Of a DNA stretch of 64,000 bases, positions 55,595 through 64,000 are shown in pieces. The translations under genes and the position numbers were made by a program. Below the pieces are notes generated by a model. That model had not been told where the DNA came from. It saw only the letters and a program-made list of their open reading frames with translations, and did no database searches. Positions within the stretch are counted from its first letter, which is position 1. Each line of letters begins with the position of its first letter. Where the stretch lies: contig NW_019091632.1 in assembly GCF_001949145.1 (NCBI RefSeq), forward strand, positions 559,398 through 623,397. The letters run 5' to 3'. Source of the DNA: Acanthaster planci (lineage: Eukaryota > Echinodermata > Asteroidea > Valvatida > Acanthasteridae).

Positions 55595-58593
55595 CTGAAA
55601 AGAGAAAAATCATACGACTCATTGCACTACCAATTAAAAGAAATGGTTGATTACAGTCTTTTTCAATAAAGAAATCCTGCTTATCCACACTCAGGCTCAA
55701 AATGCACACCATCTTCTTTGTGCATTTGTGTAAGTAAGTAAACCAGTAAGCATGTACCAAATTTAATTTCCTGATAACTTCATCTGCCGTAAAACTTTTG
55801 TACCTCTTTGAACTCAGTATGTAATCATGAAAACAATTTTGAGGGGTTTTTGCCAAACTTTACTCCCGGCAAAAGGTATCAAACTGACAAAATGAAAAGG
55901 CAAATCCTACCTATCAGCAAAAACATGCTCTTCAAAACTTGTCCATCCATCAAAAATGCGCAAAATGAAAATAGTTCTACCATCTAGATGGTTGTTTTTT
56001 GAGCAATGTTTTAATGAAACAGGTAAGCATGTACATGTGTATACTTTATAAAAATAAAAATAGTCACCTGGTCCCTCTACTTTTTCGACACTCCTTATTC
56101 ACTTTCAGACTACAGAATTCTTCTTTCTATACATGTACCTTGTACCTCAAGAACAGACGTCCACTATTTAACATGATTAGATGCAACCTTGTGTGGTAGA
56201 GCGCTCTCTCTTCAGCCTTCACTTTACACACCTGGTAAAAATAGCTATCAACAATACTGTGTAGTGCACTCTGTGACTTTCTTGTATTGAGTAGCGCATT
56301 TGCATATCTACAGAGCCATGCATATGCCTGCCAGCATCTGACAATAGCGATCTGAACAGTGTATTGTTTCTGCCCTGCATTTTTTTCACTGGTATGAAAA
56401 GCTTTTGTGATCATATGCAGCAAGGTTTGAGACGGAGAGAACCCCCCCCTGCTTTGTGTTGGTCATTGTCTCGCAGGAATCTGGGGAATTCCTTTCAGAC
56501 ATCTTGGGGGGATGTGTTAAGTAACAATAGTCTGGAATGTGTATAGGGATTGGACTTGTTGGGGGGGGTACCCCTCGGTCTCATTTCTTGCTGGGTATAT
56601 TTGTGATCCACCCCACCCTGTGGAGTGGGCAGAAACACAGTAATCAGATGACTCTGCTTCAGAGCCTCATTGCTTCATCACTCTCTGCTACTGTGCTGCT
56701 GCTGTACATTGTTACATTATATGAAACATAGCTACATGTATATCTATTTGCCTTGGTGCATGCAGCATTAGTGATTGGCACGGGTCGAGGGACGCTGCAT
56801 GCAATCCTTGACTGTCGTTTTTTTAAAATTTGTATAAATATAAATTCTCTCACCCTTTGAGGCATTGTACAAATTGTAATAAAATATTGAATGTAGTATT
56901 CGTGCCACCACATTCCCTGTTGTCTTTATTTAGTTATTACTTCTTAACTGAGTCCATTTACCACTCGGTTACATATACTTGGAGAAGACAACACCTACAA
57001 GGGAAAGTTGTACTGAAGATAGGCCTGTGCCGGGTACCCGGGTACCCGCCCGTCGATTTCAAAACCTGGTTCCATTTTTCCGGGCCGGGTACCCGTAAAA
57101 AAGTAAATAAATTAGGACCNAGGCCCGGATCAGACTGGTTTCCCCTGATGCATGTCGGTAGAAGCTATCATGCTGGTACAATGGTGTCAGAATGTTCACT
57201 GCTCGATATGCAACCCAAGGGCAGAACCAAAGGGGATGGGGAGAAGAGGTATGATATCCCTCCCTCCAAGAAGGGGCAACCAAAAATTGGGGGGGGGTAA
57301 CAGAAAGTAACTTTTTAGTTTACCTTATTTCCCTTCCTTCTAAAAGCCCTGAAGTATATTCTCACCCCTCAGAAAAGCTCTAAAATGTTACATTAACAAA
57401 TTTTAACATTTTCCTCCTCCTAGATCAAGTTTCTCCCCCCCCTCCCTATATGATTCTGGATTCATTCTTGATGTGACCAACTCATAGCAATAACAGAAGC
57501 TGTCAATTTCTCTACCACCAGTGTCATCGGGATTTTTTTCGGAGTGAGGAAGGCCAGAACTTTTAATAGAGTTGTGACATGAGTGTCTCAATTGTTGGAA
57601 CCAAAATGGTGGATTATGCATCAGAGCAAATAAACAATTAGTACACAATAGCTACTTTGTACTACTGATATAATAAACAACCATTTTGGTTCCAGAGTCC
57701 TGAAGTTGGTGCTACTCTCTGTTGAAACTTTGTGAAAAATTTCAGTATCATGAAATTCCGTCCACAATTTAAGAACGGAGACGTCCAGAAATTGGGCAAG
57801 AATTCAGCTGAGTGTTCCCTAACATTTGGCACTTGGAAAAATCTCAGAAAATCTAAAATAAACATTTAAGAAATTCTTTTAAGTTGACAAATTCTATTAA
57901 TTAAAATTACCTCTGCTTACACACCTAATCATAAGTATGTTAGACAATTATTTTCATATTTTTGGACACATTTTGAGAAAGTTCATTTTGAACTTCAGAA
58001 AAATCAGGAAATTGAGCCAAACTAACCTTTCATCAGAACTTGTTGTAGCAGGTGAGTAACACTAAGAATTTGAATCAGAATATTGAGATTTTGCTGAAAT
58101 TTTCACATGTAATGAAATTTGAGGTAAAAAATAGCTCTGACAAGGCACCAGAGGAAAAAAATTTAAGTGCACCACGTTAGCAGCCATGCCACATTAGAGT
58201 ACATCATCATATACAGCTCTGGGCAAGGCCAAGCACTCAAAGGCAGCAAACTGACAAATCCAGAGGAAGGCAATCAATTTCAAGATGTTTTCACACAAAT
58301 TGGAGATATTTGTCCCCTTACTTCCTTTTTTTTCATTCCCTTCCTTTTTTCCATTTCATCCCATTCTTGTTTGATTTTTTCAAGACTGTGCACATGAACT
58401 GCTGACAATTTGGCAGGGTTCATTTTTAAAGCAAGTTACATGCAGGCCAATGATAAGCAAAGTAACTCTGACTCAACTGGTACACACTAGATAATCTAAA
58501 TCCCAGTTGAATGAAAAACAACCCCAGGAAAGAATGTTGCATCCTGACTTCAGCAGTGAACAAAGTCTGTTATGGGGAGCAAACAAAATTTTC
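55595..58593. other. Upstream intron or intergenic DNA with a hAT-like end
   Basis: No secure exon. At 57019-57090 the word GGGTACCCG recurs beside GGCCTGTGCCGGG, the style of a hAT terminus with subterminal repeats, broken by the single N at 57120. 56850-56890 ends in AATAAAATATTG and may be a LINE tail. T- and A-rich stretches follow. Confidence 0.45.
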
Positions 58594-58753
58594 TAGGACT
58601 AGGCTAGATCTTCTGAGCGGAGCGTTGGTACACCTCTTTTTTAAATTTTGTACTGAATCGGTACTCAATGATACAAAATTCCGATCCAGTACAAAAATTG
58701 GAAAAAGACGAGTATGTGTACTGACGCTCCACTCAGTAAAGCTAGCCTAGGCC
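58594..58753. repeat. Foldback element (about 65-bp imperfect inverted arms)
   Basis: The left arm GGACTAGGCTAG...GAGCGGAGCGTTGGTACAC...TTTTGTACTGAATCGG is mirrored by the right arm GGCCTAGGCTAG...GAGTGGAGCGTCAGTACAC...TTTTTGTACTGGATCGG (read on the minus strand). A small unpaired centre separates them. Non-coding miniature transposon. Confidence 0.8.
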
Positions 58754-61039
58754 ATTTCCTCACCACACTAGCAAAATTGAAATCTTTTCTGTCCAAAATT
58801 CATGTCTGCAATTCTCATGGTCAGGATAACGTCACCAAGTCTTGATTCTTCCATGGAGGAATAAGAACACATTCTGAGTAGCCAATTGGTGGCTATTCCA
58901 TATTCCTTACTCAAAACTAAGTGTTGCGGTCTATGGAAAAAAAACTGAATTATTGAGTAAACTCTAAAAATTTAACATCAAATGCAACTGAAACTTGACT
59001 ACTTATGCACTTTGAATATCTCCCATTATACACTGAAAGGTTTCAGCTATTTTTATCACATTGCTTCAAAAAAGGAGGAAAACATGCAAATCCTTGTATA
59101 AAATGAATGGAAAGTTGCCCCTTTGCCCAAACATGAGTGCAATAAATGGAACCTCAGACCAGGAGATGATAAATGAGGAAAAATGTGGAGGCACAACACA
59201 ACAATCTCACTTCTTCATCTATCATGATCCTTCCAGAAATCCTTTAAGATCCTCTAACTTAAGGTTATACAAACCTTACAGATGCTCATCCAAATGAAAG
59301 CTGAGCTGTCATTGGTCATTGGAATGGAAGCAAATTGGACCAATCACAGTGCAGCTTTCATCTGTGAGTGACAAGAAAACAAATCGAAAAGACAGGAGCA
59401 GTGTTGCCATTGGTCAAGCTACACACAGCTGATTCAGAGTAGGTCTACATGCTGCTGATTTCCTGTAGTGTGGATGGGCAAAATGCTCAAGAATTTTACC
59501 ATTTTAATGAAGATATAAGGTGATAAAACCTCTCTTTCTGACATGTAACTTCACCAAGAACACATGCAATGTATGAAATTTGGTTGCACATAAAGCTGTG
59601 ATGGAAGAGTAAGTTAGCACAATCGAAACAGCCGAAATCTGTTTGACCTATGCATGCTACCGGATAGTAGGGAGTTTGTACCTGTATGGAAGTTCTGGAA
59701 GTCTAGGTCTAGCTAGCTAGCCATGGCCGGCCGGGACCCCGATTTGTTTTACAGATTTAAAATCAGACTTACTTCCTGACCACAACAAACAACTGAAATT
59801 TTTAGGTGATTACCCTACCGAATTCCCTTCGCAACAACGAAAACTATCCAATGTTGTCAAGGTGGGTTCCCAGACGAAGGAAAAGCGCCTGCCAGTTTAA
59901 ACGTTGGCAGACGGGTACCCGAGTAACACGTCGGTTATTCCAACTAAACTATAGAGGGCGCTCTGTAAAGCTGTCTTGCTTGCATGCCGTGTGTGCCGAC
60001 AGTAGATAAGCTGCGTGGACAACTTCAAAAATCTGGAAAAATATAAGTTTCTCAGGTGTGGTGTTCAAGACACATATCAAGTTAAAGCTCACTTCCTCAT
60101 CTTTCGTTCTCCTTTCAATTTCCAATGGCTTAACGAATAACTTTTGAAGTCATTTCTCTCCAGAGAAAATCACCCCTCAAACAAGTCACAGCCCCATTTG
60201 CTGTCTGATACTTTCAGAAATACAAGCTGTCAGCCCTGCTGGTACATTCAATCCCTCACAAACCACTCAGACCATGTGCCATATGAATGCTCTCATAGCA
60301 GAGAATTTATCCAGCCTACAAATCATCATTCGGTGTGCACGCGGGCAATTTTGGACCTAATAGTAACCTGCAACCTTATACGATCCAAGTGAATGGAGTT
60401 TTGCCCTATATAACATACCAAATACAAAGTAAATCGGGAGGACATCATGGACCGCAGTAATTCACAAAACCTTTGTAAAGTGACAAAATCCAAATATTTG
60501 TCATTATTAGACAGTTGTTTTCATTAGACAGATGTACTATACAGCAACACAATTAAAGGAACCAGGAAATGAGTTTTTCTTAGAATCACTTTTTGTGTAT
60601 CTCTGTACTGTTCTTCCATGTATGAAGACTGTTTGACATCTTTTTTGAGTTACGTGAACGGTGCACTTTTCCAAGCATTTCTGGACAAGTGAGGGCGCTT
60701 TTGCTTAAATCCAGGAAGACATGGTTCAGATTGCAAGTTTTCATATTCAAATTGCGAATCCCAAATTTGCTATCTGGGAACATTTCTGTGAAAAGGATTT
60801 TTGCTGGATTATTGCCATATACTTACACAGCAATAAGTTTCCAAAGAAAATTCAATCTACCATAGCAGTGGTTAAAAAAATCTAGAAATTTTTTTGTGCA
60901 CAAATCAGTGCAACATTGAGATTCAGTGCCTTGGATGGCATCTTATCATCGTGACGCCACGCCCCCCTCCGACAAAGGCGAGGGCGCTCTCCTCCTCGAG
61001 GCGCGGCACGTCGGACGGCACGCCGGAGAGTCCCTGGCT
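58754..61039. other. DNA upstream of the secure CCDC13 exons
   Basis: A weak candidate for an earlier CCDC13 exon lies on the minus strand at about 60093-60147 (see findings). 60940-61039 is GC- and CpG-rich and could be part of a promoter. No other gene signal. Confidence 0.4.
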
Positions 61040-61501
61040 GAGTTCGGGCGGCTTGTTCTCGTATGTTCATGAACAGCTCGATTTCTTATTCGTGGGTCGG
61101 CCGCTCGAACGCCGGGAACAAACAACCGGTTACCGATGGTGGTTAGTGACAAGCAACATGCAACATGGCGGCGTCCATGTAGGCTACGTTATTCGAGAGT
61201 TAATGTTTGGATGGACTGAATTTTTTTTCTATATAAACAGGAACATTCATTTCTGTGTTACGGAAAATAATTAATGTTAATTTTGCAAAACTTCCCATTG
61301 TCTATGGCTTTGGAAGCCATCTCTCTACTTTTTGCAGCTGTTCAAAAATAAAAATCTCACGAGTTTTTCCGTGTTTTCCTGTAAAACTCTGACGAGGAGG
61401 TGGTGTGTGATCCTGTTCCGAGAACAGTGTTCTTGAGTCGTGTTCCCGCCGTTTGAGCGCGAGAACAAGAAACCCGTGTCAAGCACAGGCCGCCCGAACT
61501 C
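61040..61501. mobile_element. GAGTTCGGGCGG inverted-repeat element, copy 1
   Basis: Begins GAGTTCGGGCGGCTTGTTC and ends with the complement of GAGTTCGGGCGGCC. Internal landmarks CAACATGCAACATGGCGGCG, TGGCTTTGGAAGCCAT and GACGAGGAGGTGGTGTGT recur in the copy at 62642-63085, which is reversed. The interior has no transposase. Confidence 0.8.
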
Positions 61502-61637
61502 GACCATAGATGGCGCTCTACTCAGTAACAGAGGCAGATGCTAGGTGAGCATAGCTGTGTGTTAAGCGAGCGCGGTGCATAGGCTCCGCCTTGTGCGTAG
61601 TGCTAGTGCGATAGGGCAGCGAAAGTCACTGCTTGGT

Positions 61638-61737
61638 CACGTGAGAGCGTACACGGGCGTGGTCACAGCAGCGCGAAGGCTATAAAAGGCGAACAGGCGC
61701 GAAGTCGTCCTGATCAAAGATCGTATAATACGATCAG
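61638..61737 (+). promoter_or_regulatory. TATA-box promoter candidate with a short first exon
   Basis: CACGTG at 61638-61643, GGGCGTGG nearby, then TATAAAAGGC at 61681. About 30 bases later initiation would fall near 61711, and a strong donor CAG/GTAAGAG follows at 61738. A palindromic GATCGTATAATACGATC segment precedes the donor. It lies between copies of the inverted-repeat element and could be a transposon or LTR promoter rather than a host gene's. Confidence 0.45.
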
Positions 61738-62149
61738 GTAAGAGTCGAGAATCCTGTGCAAGGGTTAAAGTCAGCTAGCATGGTGTGAATGTGCCTAAGT
61801 CCCGAGTGGTGCGTTGAGCTGAGAGGCTCGGTAGGTTGAGGGGCTAATTGGTGGTGCGGTATAGTTTCTGATAGGAGCTTGCGGTCGATGCAAGGGCGGA
61901 TTGCTATCTCTAGGGATGCGCCAGACGCAACTCACGTATCGTCAGGGCCCTGACGATAAGCCCCGTAGACTTGCTAAAGTCCCTGATTTGGCACTGGATG
62001 CCCACAATTAATTGTGGTGGTCGCTGCTCTGGGCGAAGTCCAGTCACGTATAATCACACAGTCTCCCTGTCAATAGCGCCCTCTACTGGTGGATTGGTTG
62101 AGTGTGATTGAAGGAGTGTTGATGACATCCGAATTTATGCTAGCGGAAA
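61738..62149. other. GC-richer DNA between inverted-repeat element copies
   Basis: It follows the donor site and contains no obvious ORF. Its unusual composition compared with the AT-rich intron suggests an LTR or promoter region. Nothing more specific is seen. Confidence 0.35.
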
Positions 62150-62463
62150 AATGCGTTTTTGAAAATGCTATACGCAAAGTCCAAAATCCAGAAAAATCTA
62201 CTTGCAGAAAATGAGAGAATGGGGTTGTCCACTTTTGACGCTCCATACACACACCACCTCCTCGTCAGGATTTTACACGAACACACGGAAAAACTCAAAG
62301 AATGCACAAGGACGTTGCCATGTTGCATGTTGCTTGGCACAAATAACTACTAGCGCTAAAAACTGGTTGTACGAAATACATCCCCGGCGTCCGACCGACC
62401 GACCGACCCACGACCAACAAATCCAGCTGTTCGTGAACAAACGAGAACAAGCCGCCCGAACTC
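62150..62463. mobile_element. GAGTTCGGGCGG element, copy 2 (internally shortened)
   Basis: Shares ACACCACCTCCTCGTCAGGA, ACACACGGAAAAACTC, GCCATGTTGCATGTTGCTTG and the right end AACAAGCCGCCCGAACTC with copy 3. The middle third is missing, and a GACC tetramer repeat sits at about 62390-62408. The left limit is approximate. Confidence 0.65.
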
Positions 62464-62641
62464 AGCCTGATTGCTGTATATAAGTCGGGTGTCCAGGCGA
62501 AGTTTGTTTCAAGTCAGGTCCGTCCGGGTTACGTCATTAAGTTTCGACCAATCAGATTAGCCATCATCTCGACAAAGACCAGCTTTCTTGGAGGACGGCA
62601 TACTTCGGTCCCAACGGACTCGTCCCTAGCCGCTCGTGGTC

Positions 62642-63085
62642 GAGTTCGGGCGGCCTGTTCTTGACACGGGTTTCTTGTTCTCGCGCTCGAACGGGGGGAA
62701 CACGACTCAAGAACACTGTTCTCGGAATTACACACCACCTCCTCGTCAGGGTTTTACAGGAACACACGGAAAAACTCGTGAGATTTTTATTTTTGAACAG
62801 CTGCAAAAAGTAGAGAGATGGCTTCCAAAGCCATGGACCATGTGCAATGGGAAGTTTTGCAAAATTAACATTAATTATTTTCCGAAACACAGAAATGAAT
62901 GTTCCTGTTTATATAGAAAAGAATTCAGCCCATCCAAACCTTAACTCTCGAATAACGTACATGGACGCCGCCATGTTGCATGTTGCTTGTAATAACCGGT
63001 TGTTTGTTCCCGGCGTTCGGGCGGCCGACCCACGAACAACAAATCGAGCTGTTCGTGAACATTCGGGAACAAGCCGCCCGAACTC
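62642..63085. mobile_element. GAGTTCGGGCGG element, copy 3 (reverse of copy 1)
   Basis: Both ends are present: GAGTTCGGGCGGCCTGTTC on the left and GAACAAGCCGCCCGAACTC on the right. It is nearly identical to copy 1 in reverse complement, so copies 1 and 3 could pair as a 1.6-kb-spaced inverted repeat. Confidence 0.82.
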
Positions 63086-63798
63086 AGCCTATTTGCACCG
63101 CGCCTAGTGACTAGCGCCCTCTGTCACGTTACAGTATCAAACATCTGGTTTCCTAGCTAAGTATATTAGAACCATTGGACCAGGCCAGCTGCACATTCAT
63201 GAAGTGATCAGCATATTACATGTTTACCTATATCTGAACAATCTCAGATAACAACTTAAGACAAGCTTAATGTATACAGCTAAACATACAAGTAGGCCGT
63301 CTAATTTTGCCCCTCATCTTCATAAAGAATGTTCACTAAAGGACACCTGTGAACAATGTATTGATGATATATAACAATATACTGATAAGTTTCTGACGCT
63401 TATACAGACACACACAGCTAGCCACAAATCGCCGTTCTGGCCAAGAAACCTTAGTTTTATTTCTCTAACGTACAACTCTGTGTCGATCCCAAAAGCTCTA
63501 GACATGAGACGTCTCGGCAGGGACTACGCAGGCGCGAGGCGGGAAAACCGCGGGCCGTTCGCATACCAGCGGGGCAGCCAGCTAGCCCCCTGCGGGTCCA
63601 AGCTGGTGCCCTCACCGGCTGGACCTGCTGGCGCTACACCGCCCCCTCCGAGGACTCTTGTTCGTCCCCGAACGAAGCGGCGCAACCCGGCGGGCCAGCC
63701 CGAGGCTATCCCGGGTCGCCCTTGCGCAGCTTACAATGCAGTGGAATAACAAGCAACAAATAGAAGTCTGGTGGTTTCCGAGGGTCTTCTCCGCTACC
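63086..63798. other. Right-edge DNA, becoming GC-rich
   Basis: 63086-63480 is AT-rich without features. From 63490 the sequence is strongly GC-rich with a proline/arginine-rich plus frame (63480-63749) of no recognised family. Confidence 0.4.
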
Positions 63799-64000
63799 AT
63801 GGGGGAAGTCCAGGGGTCCAATGAGGAGGAGACTCCAGTCGCCGTGGTACCCCCCGGCGTTGCCTCGTTGCTCCAGGGGGACGGACTCCAGTGGGCAGTG
63901 GAGGGGGCTCCCGCTGGACCTCCGACCACCACTGGCTGTGGTGATGCTCACAGAGGGGCGGGTCCGTCATGGTGTCTGCGTCTCTGGTGGCCCGCTCCTC
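63799..64000 (+). CDS. Possible partial ORF running off the right edge
   Basis: ATG in a strong context (GCTACCATGGGG) opens a frame of 67 codons still open at the window end: MGEVQGSNEEETPVAVVPPG..., rich in glycine, proline and alanine. It could be a first coding exon or the Gag start of a retroelement. No domain is visible and GC-rich DNA often gives chance ORFs. Confidence 0.3.
   Translation, partial: MGEVQGSNEEETPVAVVPPGVASLLQGDGLQWAVEGAPAGPPTTTGCGDAHRGAGPSWCLRLWWPAP

Noticed and set aside
54103-54987. 294-codon minus ORF as a single-exon gene
   Set aside because: Only 54348-54453 has coding character and splice sites; the rest of the frame is open by chance.
56127-56423. Minus-strand VCKVKAEERALYHTRLHL as a CCDC13 exon
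   Set aside because: It follows an acceptor-like CAG but has no donor in a matching phase and no resemblance to the family.
1-64000. CRISPR arrays, operons, ribosome-binding sites
   Set aside because: Spliced genes, LINE, DIRS and hAT elements show a eukaryotic nuclear genome. No regularly spaced exact repeats of CRISPR type are present.
1-64000. tRNA or rRNA genes
   Set aside because: I looked for A-box/B-box pairs and conserved rRNA stretches and saw none convincing; a dedicated scan could still find one.

Overview
The window is eukaryotic nuclear DNA from an invertebrate, most likely a deuterostome. It has large introns with consensus splice sites, many decayed transposons, dispersed ACATGTACATGT-type words, a non-LTR element with a 2A-like motif, a DIRS element, and a large intronless rhodopsin-class receptor family. 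An echinoderm or cephalochordate fits best, but the sequence does not fix the species. There are two assembly gaps (6926-7216 and 23210-24104) and one isolated N (57120).

The host gene is on the minus strand. Eight exons (55523-55594, 54348-54453, 5404-5543, 3465-3560, 2392-2514, 2167-2271, 1196-1414, 378-554) join in frame into about 346 residues that align in order with the coiled-coil protein CCDC13. The 5' exons were not securely found, and the 3' exons lie off the left edge. Seven of these exons are compact, but the intron between 54347 and 5544 is 48.8 kb.

That giant intron holds a same-strand (+) tandem array of intronless class A GPCR genes, antisense to CCDC13. Intact: 9487-10386, 18743-19642, 31627-32538, 44667-45584. 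Broken: 36354-37261 (one frameshift), 49990-50875 (two frameshifts), 42957-43592 (truncated), plus relics at 20610-21835, 33036-33190 and 45594-46153. The receptors are nearly identical in their intracellular loops and differ in extracellular parts. They lack several hallmark class A residues in a pattern like the melanocortin/EDG/cannabinoid/adenosine (MECO) group. Each copy carries a related upstream block, and receptors 1-3 also share a LINE relic downstream, so duplication units of several kb can be followed through the intergenic DNA.

Between receptors the intron is filled by mobile elements. These are a CR1/L2-like LINE (11.1-15.8 kb) split by a hAT-type element with a perfect 8-bp target duplication, a second hAT-type element with a nested insertion (6.66-7.79 kb), a decayed DIRS-type retrotransposon (about 23.2-27.6 kb, minus), a terminal-inverted-repeat element carrying a RecQ-like helicase fragment (28.4-29.2 kb), a hAT transposase pseudogene (29.3-30.4 kb), three TTAA-flanked piggyBac-like elements and several foldback palindromes. 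The right end (61-64 kb) has three copies of another inverted-repeat element, a TATA-box promoter candidate, and a GC-rich stretch with an ORF running off the edge.

The central result is a young, birth-and-death chemoreceptor-like GPCR cluster nested antisense within one CCDC13 intron.
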